Origin: Physcomitrium patens
Taxonomy: Eukaryota > Streptophyta > Bryopsida > Funariales > Funariaceae
Length of the DNA stretch: 64,000 nt
NCBI RefSeq assembly: GCF_000002425.4
Contig: NC_037260.1
Span: forward strand, 12,230,768-12,294,767
Reading direction: 5' to 3'
Under the pieces are notes generated by a model, which worked only from the letters and a program-made list of their open reading frames with translations, was not told where the DNA came from and made no database searches. The first letter of the stretch is position 1. Each line of letters starts with the position of its first letter. Shown here in pieces: positions 23,151-35,639 of the stretch. The position numbers were made by a program, and so were the translations under genes.

Positions 23151-24620
23151 TTAAGTTGAACAGTATGTCTATAGTCATGTAGATGGATCGTTCTACTAGA
23201 TCTAAGTAATCCAACCTATCTTCACCTATAGGAAATCTTGAATCTCTTGAAAAGAAAAACAAATCAAAGCTCAAACAAGTAGAGATTCAATTATTGGTCA
23301 AGAAATCTTCACTTCCAACATTAGAAGATATTTTTGTATCAAATCCAATTGAATCAAGTCTTAATGCCCTCATAGCCCTTTCTTCTTTGAGATAAGGAAA
23401 GGAAGAAGAAATCACTGAATACATTCGGTAATTTGAGCTTGTCTTAACCAAATTCGTGGGAACTCTTCTCAAGAATGATACCCTCACTCATTTCTTTATT
23501 CAAGGATTTAATAGTGAGGGAAAAATTTCGAGAAATCCTCAAAGGAAGACCATGTAATTTGGAGGAGGCCAAAAAGTTAGCTCAAGTAATTGAAAATATT
23601 GATAAGCAGCAAGAGCGAATGTGGAAAAAAGAAGATCATAGAATACCTAACTTTATCCCAATATATACTCAAAATATAGAAAATTCCCAAGGACATTCAT
23701 ATGGGATCGAAGGAACCTAATTTCAACCTATGCACTACTTTCCAACACATTTGGAGGTTAGATTGCCTTCCAACTTTCCTAAATTGATATACCCAAAAGA
23801 TAGGAATAGATGGAGGGAAGAATTTAAGAATGAAGTCTTTCAAAGCCAATAGAGGTTTCAAAATTAAGTTGTTCAATAAATAAAAGCTATACAAGAAAAA
23901 ATGAATTTTTTAATTAAGAATCAAAATCCAAACCAAGCCCCACTTCCTGTAGAATCTGGTAGATACATCTTAGGACTTTGGTGCACTCAATGCGGCCAAT
24001 CATGGCATACAAGTCAATTTTGTTCAAACTAGCAAAATTACCAGCAAAATCAAGGAAGGCTACAATTGTATGCACCACCTCATAAAAATCATAGTATGAC
24101 AAGTTTCAATTTTCAATTCCAACCTCGAGAAAATTCTAACCAAGGCTTTAAGAACCTACAACAATAATATGAGGTGCACCACCTTTGCGGAAAAAAAACA
24201 TCTACCAAAGAATTGTTGGATAGAAAATAGGGTAGTATGTAGAAATTGTGAAACAAACCATCCTACAAATGTGTATAGGCAATTGAATAAGGTGATTCTT
24301 TTAAAATTTCCACAAGAAAATTATCAATAGCAAGCCCAAGATCAATTAAAAGAAGCAAGAAATCCAAATCCAGACAATACCCTAAGACCTTCTAATTTAT
24401 TTTATAATTATAATAATAATCATCAAACCCAACATCCTCCCTTAGGTTTAACTATGCAGAGAGGATTTATTTCATTAAACGTAGATCAATCTCAACATGG
24501 CCAACAAAATGAGGGAAGAAATTCACAAGATATAAGGTATTTGGAAATACCAACTGAAAAATAAGGTTCTCAAACCCTTAGAGATCAACAGTCGTCTTCT
24601 CACATCCATTACATCTCTCG
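23150..24620 (+). pseudogene. Gag of element E
   Basis: Capsid-type sequence near 23440-23640 (a FIQGFN stretch, then LEEAKKLAQVIENIDKQQER). A zinc knuckle at 23982-24023 reads CTQCGQSWHTSQFC (CX2CX4HX4C), and a possible second knuckle lies near 24240. Tat-like Gag. Many breaks. Confidence 0.72.
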
Positions 24621-24836
24621 TGAAGGAGCACCTAATAAGGATAAAGGACTTCCTAATATGCTAGCCTTAGCAGTTATGACAAAGTCTAGGTATACCAGTC
24701 CTCCCCTTCCTACTTCAATAGATAGTAAAGATAGTTCAGAGGACTCTCCTCACTTTTCTGATTTAAACGAAGTTATAAGAGAGGAAATGGATAATGTAAG
24801 AAAATCAAGAAAAATATCCCATAATTTAGAACCCAC

Positions 24837-25599
24837 TGTGATTGCTCGTTTTACTTATTCTAAATTAATCAAATGGAAATAAATCCATATAAGAGGATTC
24901 GAACATGGGGAATGACTATTTGCTAAAGCATTCACGGTAGGGTCACACAATCAATTATCTCTTGAATGTATCGTCTCTATTTCCAATATCTGAACACACA
25001 AGGAAACTATAATCTCTTCTTTCACCTTATCGGTCTCTTCCTTACAGCAATTCAGTCATACCAATAACTGCTATTTCCACCAATATATTCACCCTCATAA
25101 TCTCCAACTATAATACTGCACCCTCACAGCTTTCAGCACACAATTACCCTCATTCTAATCACTCGAATTCTTCACATAGAATTGCCATTCACATTACGGT
25201 ATTTCACACAAATACAGACTCATTTTCTTTGTTGAACTACAATTAGATTTCAGTATTCAATCTTTCTTCTTCTCAAATAATACCAATCACATTTCCATTC
25301 CATAATTCACTTTACAATATTCAAAAACTCTCAATCCTCTTATTTAAAGAAAATAACAAACAAAAGAAAAGAGGTAGCACCAAGCTTATCCCGGCTCACA
25401 ACTATCATAGCAATGGCACTTTAATTAATTTCTACAACTCCTATATACTTTCCCTGATTCTTCAGATTTTAACTATAATTCTATAATTAACCACTTTTAA
25501 GAACTAAATCACTCATTTGTCCTCTTGAATTTCCTATTATATGGACTATTAATATATTTTACCAATATCTTTCAAAAATAAATTAATATCTATTCTATA
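24837..25599 (-). mobile_element. Solo LTR of the H family inside E
   Basis: 763 bp, reverse orientation, closely comparable in length to the 769-bp H 5' LTR. Shared blocks include the GTTTTACTTATTC start, GGTCACACAATCAATTA and the AGGTAGCACCAAGCTTATCC core. Flanked by a perfect 5-bp duplication CCCAC (24832-24836 and 25600-25604). It splits the E coding region between the gag and protease parts, so it is younger than E. Confidence 0.9.
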
Positions 25600-26380
25600 C
25601 CCACTACCACTAAAAAAACTAAGATAAGAAAAGAAAAAAATCCTTGTACATGAATTTCCTTCTATAGAAGAGTGGGAAGGTCTTAAGATCCCTGAACTTG
25701 AAAGTGGTATCTCATTTCCTTTAAAACAAAATGATCAAAGGGAGTCTTATGACTTATGGGAAGATTTGAATAAAATTAAGGCTAATATAACTATTGCTCA
25801 ATTATTGGAGGTTTCTCCAATAATGAGAAAAGAGTTTAAAATAAGCTTGCTTATTAAGAGACGCCAAAGGTCCAAAACAAAAATTAAAGCCTACGTCAGA
25901 ATAATTCAAGTGGCACAAGACGCAAAGGCAATTGAATTAGAAGTGTCCATAGTGGACAAAATCATACCTTATACTATTATGGATGGAGGTAGTAGATTAA
26001 ATATTATGCCAGTAAGGACTATGAAAAAATTAGGACTTAGTATCACATGACCCTCTCCCTATATGATTAACATGGCTAATCAAAGCCAAGACACTCCTTT
26101 AGGGCAAATTAGTGGTTATAGAATAATGACAGGGGGTGAAGAGTATTCCCTCACATTCTATATTGTATACATGCATCTTAGCAAAAATTCATATCCATTG
26201 CTTCTAAGTAGACCATGATTAAAGGCAGCAGGTGCTAAGATTGATTGGGATAGTAAAAAGCCTCATATTATTTATAATCCGCCAGAAAACCTTACAAAAA
26301 TCTTCATTCAATTCCAAGGATTATTATTAGAAAAAACTTCATCTCACTCTTCAAAAGATGAGATTCTCAATCCATAACCA
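25600..26380 (+). pseudogene. Aspartic protease region of E
   Basis: Open stretch 25766-26050 ends in DGGSRLNIMPVRTMKKLG, the form the retroviral-type catalytic loop takes in this lineage. The flap and C-terminal half (LGQISGY, then SYPLLLSRP) follow to about 26250. Matches the protease of G at 31.70-32.11 kb. Broken. Confidence 0.78.
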
Positions 26381-27583
26381 CAAAATGAATTAAAAGAAAA
26401 GAAAATGAGCTTTATCAATTTAGAGAGAAAAGAATTGATTTATTCTAGTATAGTCCAAACTACCTCATTAAATTGTATAGGCCTAGGACTATACAATTGA
26501 GAATTCACCCAATGGTTGAAAACTCATCCTACTTCAGGTGGAGATGAAGTTGTAAGTGTTAACTTCATAGATAGTTTTGCCACTTGGTAAAACAATGAAG
26601 TAGAAGTGGATTTAGTAACCTTGGTAGATGACATAAAAATTGAAGATGTCTTTGGGATAAACTTTGATAGCACTCAAGTTCATGAGTTGGATGACTTAAT
26701 AGATGAAGACAACCTTATTCCATCTTTATAATATAAACAAATTTTTAGTAGTCTTATGGCTGAAATTGACATAGTTAATTATTCACAAATTCCAAATAAT
26801 TGGTATAAAGGCCCTACAGAATAAGTTCATATGCGCAACCTTAATTACAAATTAATGTATGTGTCTTTGAAGAAGGAGGATCCAAAACTCATCAAAGTAG
26901 GGATTCAATTGATAGAGGATGAGTTAACAAGTTAGAAGTCATTAATTATGGAGTATAGGGATGTATTCACATGGTCTTATAAAGATCTTAAGGGCATACC
27001 TCCAAAAGTAGTCCAATATAGAATCCCTCTCCTCCGTGATTCAATTCCTGTGAGATAAAAAAAAAGAAGCATGAATTCCAATCTGCAATTAATTGTTAAG
27101 GTAGAATTAGAAAAACTCCTCCAAGCGGGGTTTATTCAACTTATAGAGATTAATGATTGGGTTTCACCTATGGTTTTAGTCAAAATAAAGAATGAAAAAC
27201 TCTGAGTGTGCATAGACTATAAGAAACTTAACAAGTGCACTCAAAAAGATCATTTTTCTCTCTCTTTTATTAATACTATTTTAGAAGAAGTGGCAGGTCA
27301 TAAATTTTATACATTTATAGACGGATATTTGGGATATAATCAAATATCTATAGCTCAAGAAGATCATCACAAAATTGCTTTCACTACACCATGGGATACT
27401 TTTATTTATGTGGTAATGCCTTTTGGACTTTGTAATGCTCTAGCGGCATTTCAAAGGGCCATGTCCTATGCCTTCTCTAACCTTTTACACAAATCAATGG
27501 CAGTGTTCATTGACAACTTTAGTATCCAGTCTTCTAAAACAAAATATTCGAAATGTATTTGGATTAGTCTTCAATGTTGTTGA
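26381..27583 (+). pseudogene. Pol linker and reverse transcriptase part of E
   Basis: Linker with YRDVFTWSYKDLKGIPPK near 26950, then the reverse transcriptase: CIDYKKLNKCTQKDHF, FYTFIDGYLGYNQI and VMPFGLCNALAAFQRAM up to 27583. The DGY.GYNQI signature and PFGLCNA are typical of the Tat/Athila side of Ty3. Later pol domains are not recognisable. Broken. Confidence 0.85.
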
Positions 27584-27892
27584 AAGGTCAAGATTGTACT
27601 AAACTTTGTTCAGTTTGGCTTCAAACACTCAATGGCAAAAATTTTCCTACTAGAACATCTGAAAATAGATGTAAAGAATATAGAGTGTGATTTTATCATA
27701 TACAAAGTCAAATAGCTCATCCTCAAATTTATCCTTATTTAATTCCTTAAGTGGCAAATTATCAAACTTGGATAGAATTTAGAAGCTAAAATATTGGAGG
27801 TCAAGATAAGCTATAGTCATATTCATTTGTCTTGTCTTTCTTTCAGTTTAGAAGTATTTTAACTAAGAGAGACGATTCTTTGATGAATTTTT

Positions 27893-27933
<41 letters not shown>

Positions 27934-27960
27934 ATTAAGAATTGTAAAAATGTGTCTTAG
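27584..27960 (+). other. 3' non-coding part of E
   Basis: No protein signal. Contains a (TA)n run at 27898-27929. Confidence 0.4.
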
Positions 27961-27961
27961 T

Positions 27962-28190
27962 AAACATCCAAAAGGTATAGACAGGTTGGTCAAGTGAGAG
28001 ATTGTTAAGTAAGTGTCTTAGGTTCGAATCCGGTTGGAAAAAATGGACTATCCCAATGAGCTAGTATTAGTGCAGGAAAAGACCAACATTGTACCCTCTA
28101 TAGATATGTAGGCCTTTACGGCTTTATACCAAAATCCTCTCATGTCAAAGAGGGAAGTGGAGATACCACCTTTTTAGCCTTGGTCTTGTC
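27962..28190 (+). mobile_element. tRNA-derived SINE
   Basis: Internal RNA polymerase III promoter: A box TGGTCAAGTGA (27987-27997) and perfect B box GGTTCGAATCC (28021-28031), spaced as in plant SINEs. The body continues to about 28190. SINEs are short non-coding retroposons mobilised by LINE machinery. I could not find clear flanking duplications or a poly-A tail, so the ends are approximate. A tRNA gene is unlikely because no acceptor stem pairs around these boxes. Confidence 0.65.
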
Positions 28191-28426
28191 CATCTTATTC
28201 TAGAATCATTAATTTTTAAGATTCAATTAAATTTTCTTCTATCTTCTTATATAATTATATAAAAAAAATCTATTATAGTTCCTATAGACTAGTAGCAACT
28301 CACTCATTCTAGACTTGGATAGCTATTGAAACCTTCTATAGAGAAACCCTCTTTTTATTCAATAGTATTTTAAGAAGTCAGTTCTAGGTTCTTCTCCTTT
28401 ATAAGTCGTCCCAGATGGTCACCATG
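28191..28426 (+). other. 3' non-coding end of E before the LTR
   Basis: The last bases (CCAGATGGTCACCATG) recur in reverse beside the G 3' LTR at 31065-31085, so they are part of the shared element structure, probably the end of the interior. No coding signal. Confidence 0.5.
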
Positions 28427-29772
28427 TGTGAGTCATGAGGTTGACTTTCTAGTTGATTTAGGACAAAAGAATGCATGTAGAGTGCCAAAAATATAATTAT
28501 TAGGTAAAGATGTCCTTAGAAGATGTTAAAGAAAGAACAATAGTATTAGTGGAGAAGAAATGGAGTCTTAGTAAGTCTTAGAGGTAATTATTTTAGTTGA
28601 TTTAGAATTTTTACTTATTATTGAGGAGTAAGGATTAGTTACAAAAATCAATATTTATATTGATCTTATATATATATGTATTACTTATACAAAAACTATA
28701 AATGTTAGTTAGTAGTTAAAAGAAGCATGAGAAAGAACCTCATGTCTTTTTAGTTATTTATATAGAAATTAGAATTTATAGTAGATTTAAATTAATTCCA
28801 TTACTATAAAAAATCAATAATATAAGAAATTGTATCCTTAAATTGCTATTAGAATTATAAAAACATTATAGGAATTTTTAGAATTTATTTAGAAATTATT
28901 CAAAATTTTTAGTAGATTCAAATTGATTTTTATCACTATAAAAAATCATAAATATAGGAAATTATATCTTTAAATGGATATTAGAATTAAAGAAATATTA
29001 TAGGAATTTTTATAATTTATTTAGAATTTATTTAGAATTTTCTATGAATTTTTAGGGTAATTTTCAAGACCTTGGTAAAATTGAGTTTTACCACTTGGGG
29101 AGCTATTATGAAGAAATGGAGCAAGGTTTGAAGGCCACACAATTCTTCTAGGCTAATTTGGTGTTTTTTAACACCATGGTGAAGTCAAAAATGAAAAAAT
29201 ATTAATTCTACTAGTAGAAAATAGGAGGACCAGCAGTTAGTATAGTCCTTGTAAGAAGGGAGGTGCACAAGTCCTTTATGGATTGTAGCACCTTGGATGT
29301 AGGTAGGAAGATAAGACTAAGGCCTCAAGGCCTCTTTAGGCAACCGATATACACTACATGTGAGCTTTGGTGAGGCTCGAATCCTTGATCTATAAGCAAG
29401 TTACTCTTTAGGTAAAATATTTTCACTTCACTTTTTAATTATTTACTTCCTATTTTTTAAAACTTCATAACTTACTCGTAGTAATTCGGATTTACATGTT
29501 TCTTATGTCATTGGAAATATAATAAAATTAAATATCTAAATATTTAATTTTTACTTTTTACTTTTACTTTTTATTGGATGAAAACACAGTGAACAGACTG
29601 TGACTTAGTTTTTGATTGTGTACTTGCTTCATGTCATTCATTTCAATTGTTTTGTGGTTGTTCATCTTTTGTTCTTGTTAATTGCTTACTTCCCTTCATA
29701 CCACCAATTACAAGCAACTCTTAATTAAGGCCATCTTGTAATTGAGATTGAGGAGTGAAATTTATACTCACA
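28427..29772 (+). repeat. 3' LTR of element E
   Basis: 1346 bp, TGTGAGTCATG...ACTCACA. Contains the antisense SINE-like block near 29360-29385. Ends 25 bp before the opposed LTR of G. Confidence 0.93.
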
Positions 29773-29797
29773 ATGCTCAAAAAACTTCAATCTATTT

Positions 29798-31064
29798 TGT
29801 GAGGGTAAATTTCTTCCTTATTCCAAATTACAAGATGGCCTCAATTAAGAGTTGCTTGTAATTTTTGGTGAGAAGTAGAAGTAGCAATAAACTAGAATAA
29901 AAGAAGGACAACACCAAACAAGTGAAACAAGTGCAATCAAGCAATTGTATACTACAAAACTAGTCACAGTTTGTTCACTAGATTTTAACCTAGTAAAAGT
30001 AAAAAGTAAAAAGTAAAAAATATTTTTAGATAGATAATTTTTTTTATCTTTCCAATGACATAAAAGTCATGTTATTCCAAGTTATTATGAGTAAGTTATG
30101 ATAGATTAAAGATAAAATGTAAATAATAGAAAAATTAAGTGAATAATTTTTACCTCAAGGATAATTAGCTTAAGAAATCAAGAGTTCGAACCTCACCAAG
30201 GCTCACAAGTAGTGTATATTGGTCTCCTAAAGACCTAGTATATATTGAGGCCTTAGTCTTATCTTCATACTTATATCCAAGGTGCTACAACCCATATGGA
30301 AATTGTCCACCTCTCTTCCTACAAAGACTACACTAGCTGCTAGTCCTCCTATTTTCTACTAATAAAACTTTTTTTTTTTATATTTTTGACTTCACCATAG
30401 TGTTCAAAAACATCCAATTAGCCTTGAAACCTTTAATAGTCTTCAAAAACTTGTTTCATTTCTTCATAGTGGCTCTTAAGGTAGTGAAACTCAATTTTAC
30501 CAAGGTCTTGAAATTTTCTCTAAATTTCATAAAAAATCCTAAATAAATTCTAAATAAATTCTAAATAAATTCTAAAAAATTCCTTAAATATTTATATAAT
30601 ACTAATATCTATAAAGGCTATATTTTTCTATTTTTGTGATTTTTTATAATAATAAAATCAATTTAAATCCACTAAAAATTCTATTTTCTACATACCTAAT
30701 TTAAAAGATATGAAGTTCTTTTTCATGCTTCTTTTAACTATTAACTAATCATTGATAGGATTTTTGTAAGTAATACATGTAGATATGAAGCCAGTATAGA
30801 AATTGGTCTCAATTACTAATCATTAATACTCAATAATGAGTGAAAATATGAAATCAACTAAAATAATTGCCTCAAAGACTTACTAAGATTCTATTTTTGT
30901 AACTTTTCTTTTAATAAGACTTTTATATTTATAAATAATTCAAAATTCTAGTAAGTATGTAAATAGTCAAAAAAACTCTCTAACCTTAGTATTTATCTCA
31001 TTAAATGATTCAATATTATATTTTTAACTAATCTACCAATTAAGATTCATCAGTGGAACTTACA
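29798..31064 (-). repeat. 3' LTR of element G
   Basis: 1267 bp. Starts TGTGAGGGTAAATTTC, ends ACTTACA. Related to the E LTRs in reverse and to the 42460-43125 segment, which is nearly identical over the shared 660 bp. Confidence 0.9.
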
Positions 31065-31690
31065 TATGGCGACCATCTAGGACTATTTGTAAAAATAAAA
31101 AGAATCCAACTCTTATATTTGACATGGTCTATAAAAAATATAGGAAACTAAAATAAAATAAATTATAAGAAATTATAAAAATAGGCACTGTCATCCATTA
31201 AAAGAAGTAAAATATAAGAAGAAAAATACTAAAATATTAACCTAAAGTCAAAAAAGATCAATTATTTGGTTTAGACTCAATATGTCTCCACATGTAGCTA
31301 CCTTTAGTATCTTAAACCATCACCTATAGCTTTGGAGTAAGAAGATTTGTTTTTTTTTGTTTTTTTTTTGTTTTTTATTATTTATTTTATTAATCAAAGA
31401 TTTTCCTCCTTATGAACTAAGTATTTTCTATATATTGAACTATATTATTTGAATCCCTCTAAATTTTTCTAAATGTTCTAATTGGTCTTCCAAAGATTGA
31501 AACGCATCTAATTTTTTGTCAATGGCAATGTACAAGGATGAGGCTTCAAACTCTACAAATCAAATATAAATGTCTTCTTCTTTGTAAAGATTCTCTTCTA
31601 ACTATTTGAAAAAATCACCTTCATCTTCATATTCATATAATCCAGGGCCAATATATTTTATTGGTGCTATATTTGAAGTTGAATTGGATT
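31065..31690 (-). other. 3' non-coding part of G
   Basis: The first 20 bp match the interior end of E; the rest is AT-rich with T runs (31340-31375). No supported coding sequence. Confidence 0.4.
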
Positions 31691-32942
31691 GGATAAAACT
31701 ACTTTATTTGGCCTCTTTAGATGTTGGTGTTTTTTCTAATGGAACAAGGACTTGGATTCTAAAGTGGCTAAATACTGTAATTTTTGTACAATTATCTAAA
31801 GGTCCAAAAATAAAATAAGACTTAAAAACCTCCAAATTTATTATTACTTTAGATTGCCTCAAGTATCCTCTTTCTAATAATAGAAGATAGCTATCCACTT
31901 CTTCATGTAAGTATATGATATAAAATAATATCACATAATCTATACCTCCTGCTTGCATATAAAAGTCTTGAATTTGACCTAAAGGTTGAAAAGGTCTTTG
32001 ATCAACTAGTCTCACTTTCATAACTACCTTATGAGTGATTTTTAATCCCAATTTGATCATGGTGGATTTGGACATAATATTAATACTACTTCCATCATCT
32101 AATATGACCTTAAGAATTATTTTATCTACTATTTGTACATCTATCTCAACAGGTCCATACTCTCTAGTGTCTTTTTCTTCTTCTGAGGTAATATCTCATT
32201 CTAAATCTCAAACTTCAATTCTAGCTATTTCTTCTATATTTTTGATTTTTCTTTGTATAATTATACCTTCTTTGAGGTCTTTTTTGATGATTGGTGATAC
32301 TTGAATCAATTGACTAAAAAAAATGTTGGCTCTAGCTTTACAAAGGTCTTGTCATAAATCATATGGTTGTGTAGGATTGAAGGCTCTAGTAATTATTGGA
32401 TGTTTTAACAAGATATTAGAAGTCCAAGGCCCTTCTTTGTCCACAAATTGATATTCTTCCTCATTAGATTCAATCAAAGAAGATGATTGGTTGTATTATA
32501 GTTGTTTAGCTACCTCTTCAGTAGTTTTTATCAATTCTTCAAACTTAAAAGATTCTTCTAAAGTATCTAAAGATATTTCATCGTCTTTAAGAGGTGCTAA
32601 ATCTATTGGTTTTTTGGCACTCATACTTCTAGTTACAACTAAAGAAGGTAAATATATATTGTTCTTGAAGATCTCCTCGTTGTTTAATTGGATCAAGTTG
32701 GATTGAAGAGATAGTAAGATTGATGTAGTAAGTACATCACGTTGAGTCATTGTATATCTAACATCTTTAGAAGAATGTAGCTGTTGATTTTGGTTTTGAT
32801 TTTGAGTATAGGGTATATGTCCTTGTAATATTCCATGATTGGTTTCAACTATTATTGGAAGATGATGGTTTTGACCATTGATTAAAGGATCATAATACAT
32901 ATTTGATGGATTTTTTATAACAATAAGATCTGCAAATCTCAC
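31691..32942 (-). pseudogene. Protease and gag-protease linker of G
   Basis: Minus strand. The catalytic loop DDGSSINIM lies near 32085-32110 and runs into a 123-residue open stretch (31704-32075) holding the protease C-terminal half (GQIQDFYMQAGGIDY, YLLLLERG). Upstream, 32496-32942 is an open linker of about 148 residues, rich in Q/N at its start and acidic towards its end. Plus-strand frames here are shadows. Broken. Confidence 0.72.
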
Positions 32943-34350
32943 TCTTTGTATATTTCCTTTGGTTTGGTTATTATAATTCTTTGAAGAAGAAGTTGAGGAA
33001 TTAACTTAGTTGGATCTTCTACAACAATATATAGGATGAGAACCTCTACAATTTGAGTATATAATTCCATTCTAAATCCAACATTAACCTACCCAATGTG
33101 ATTTTTCACAAGTAGGATAATGTGTATTATTATTCCTTTGGTTGGAATGAAGATTAGGACCTACTTGTCTTGAATGGTAAAAAAATCTATAAGGTTGGAA
33201 TTGATTCTTTTCTATAAGTGGTTGTTATAAAAACTGTAGACTAAATTGAGCAGTGTCATTTACTTGTCTACAATTTGTGCACCACAATCCAGAAGTATGA
33301 ATTTCTGTTTCGTAATATCTAGGTTCTATAGTTGGAGTTTGATTTTTAATAAGGCAAGATATTTATTTACTAATAGCTTTCATAGTATTCATTATCTCAT
33401 TTTTGAATACTTCATTGGTTTGCCTTACTTCACTTTTAAATTCCTCCAATCTAATATCATAAAAGGCCTTAGTTTGAACTTGATCATGTAGAGGTTGTGT
33501 AGCTAAAGGTATTGGATTGCTAATTGGCAAGAAAAAAGTAGAAGGTTGTTAGTAACTTAAAGCTAGAGGTTGATGGAATTCTGTAGGTAGATGTTACAAG
33601 AGTATAAAAGAAGGTATTGATTCTTCTGTCCTTTAAAGCATATGATCATTTTCCTTATTAATAACCTCTACTTCCAAAGCACCTTGAATGGCTCCTTCTA
33701 AATCTTTAGAACTCTTGTTTAGGATATTCCAAATTGTAGAAGGCATGGCAAAACCTTGAATAAAGTAGTGCCTTATAGTATCTTTATTTAATAGATTATC
33801 AACATATTGAGTATATACTACTCAAAATTACTTCACATAAGAAGTAATATCTTCTAAAGGACCTTGTTTAATAGTTGTTAAGGTTGAAAGAGCTTATTGT
33901 TGGCCAATTACGGGCCTATATTGATGAAGAAATGCTTCTAGAAGTTGTTCCTATTTAGTGAATGTCCCTTGTATATGGGATTTATACTAAGTATATGCAG
34001 AATCTGTCCGGGTTGTTAGAAATCATATTAAATAGTAGCCATGATTGATTATTAAATTAGTGATAAATACTTCTACAAACCTTTCTACATGGGCTGCCGA
34101 GTCTTCATTGATAGATCTACTAAATCTTGAGAAGTTAGGTGGAATTCATGTTCCTTGTAATCCTAAAGGTACTACAATTGGTAATCTCATAAGTAACATC
34201 ATTGTGTTGATTTAGGTATTAGATTAGAAGTTGTAATTAGCTTCACTAGCTACATTAGTCCTTTGAATTGGAAATGGTAAAGGCTCTACTTGAGGCTTTA
34301 AAGGATGTCTTCTACCATACTCCATCCCAATAGAAGCTAGTGACATCTTG
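32943..34350 (-). pseudogene. Gag of element G
   Basis: Minus strand. Starts near 34345 (MSLASIGMEYGRR). Capsid sequence around 34000-34150 contains PNFSRFSRSINEDSAAHVER, a pattern common to plant Ty3 Gag. FIQGF near 33750 matches E. A zinc-knuckle relic is near 33270-33300 (WCTNCRQVND). Many breaks. Confidence 0.7.
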
Positions 34351-35634
34351 TCACAAAGTTCTTTTAATACGTAGGTTTTTTTAAAACTATAGGTTCAATA
34401 TATGATCTAGATTATAAAATGCATCCAAATCACAAAACAAGGCAAATAGGAAGAAGATAAACTATCTTGGATTCAATTCTAAGTAGCATACAACTAAGTA
34501 TATGGCTCTTCAATGATTCTTTTAAGATAAAAGACCTAATAGGTGATTAAAAATAAAACAAGTAGACTTTGAATTATTTTTATTTTATTTAATGAAATAA
34601 CATAAAATCCTTTCTTTTCTTACTTATTTGTAAAGCACATGGTTTAATTATATACTAAGATGAAATCTCGGGCCGATTTCAAATTAGTGGTCTCATCCAA
34701 TAATTAAATCTTTCTCATAAGTGATGCATGAAGGTATTACCTTTAGGACAACAAGTCCTACCATGCTCCTTCCTAAGTATACCTAAACTTGAAATAAAAA
34801 TGTAGACTTAAGATTTAAAACCTATCTAATTTTTCCAAGCCATACTCCTTCCCTACATGTTTAAAATTTCAAATAAAATTAAAGAGCTCAAGTTTGAAAC
34901 CCACCTAATTTTACCAAACCATGCTCCTTTTCTTCAATCTACAATCTGTATTAGTAAAATAAAATTTAAAATAAATAATTTTTATTAAAAAATACTCATC
35001 TTGGATTATAATTTGAATTTGTTGATCTTCTCTTTTCTTCTTTTCTTCTTTTTTCTTACTTGTTCTAAATTCCTTCTATCTAATTCTTCTACATATTTCT
35101 TTTTTTTAAATCTTTTTATTTTTTTGTTGATGAAGAATTTTCTTTAATTCTTCCTAAGCTCTTTCTACACTATTCCTGTGAATAGAAGGGATATGAGGGG
35201 TGGAAGGAGTGATTAAATCCCCCTACTACTAGAGAAAGGTCCTCTATTGGAAATTTACAAGGATGCAAAGAGATGGTATGAGGGGTGGAAGGAGTGATTA
35301 AGTCCTCCTACTACTAGAGAGAGGCCCTCAACTGGAAAATTTATAAAGAAGGGGAGTGATGAAATCTTGAAGACAAGCTCCAACCTTGATGCTTTGGAAG
35401 TGACAACCAACCTAAGAAAAACCACCAAATAATGCTAATACTAATACCAAACTAATCCAATATTATTTAAGATTAAAAATAACAATGTTGAATAAAAAAT
35501 AGTTTAATGAATAACTAAAAATATATTAGACTTAAGTCAATATATAAAACTTATAGAACATCTAATAAAAAGAAAAATAATATCAATAAATAAAAATAAT
35601 GATAAAAATTGAACAAAAAAAATAAAAATAAAAG
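34351..35634 (-). other. Leader of G, with an 85-bp tandem duplication
   Basis: No coding signal. At 35192-35340 two copies of an about 85-bp unit stand head to tail (TATGAGGGGTGGAAGGAGTG at 35192 and 35277). The leader continues at 41456 on the far side of element F. Confidence 0.6.
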
Positions 35635-35639
35635 ATAAG

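Larger units (their letters stand above)
21037..29772 (+). mobile_element. Element E, Tat/Athila-like Ty3, incomplete
   Basis: Plus-strand Ty3 element, 8736 bp including one nested solo LTR. LTRs at 21037-21824 (788 bp) and 28427-29772 (1346 bp); target duplication ATGTT (21032-21036) / ATGCT (29773-29777), differing by one C-to-T. Parts recognised: tRNA-Asp primer site, leader, gag, protease and part of the reverse transcriptase. RNase H and integrase are not recognisable. The shared 3' parts of the two LTRs are nearly identical, so insertion is fairly recent, yet the coding region has many breaks (more than twenty). Confidence 0.88.

Noticed and set aside
27987-28031. A tRNA gene
   Set aside because: A and B boxes are present but the flanks do not form an acceptor stem, and the unit continues into a SINE-like body.
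31606-33491. Several plus-strand open frames
   Set aside because: They are shadows opposite the protease and gag relics of element G.
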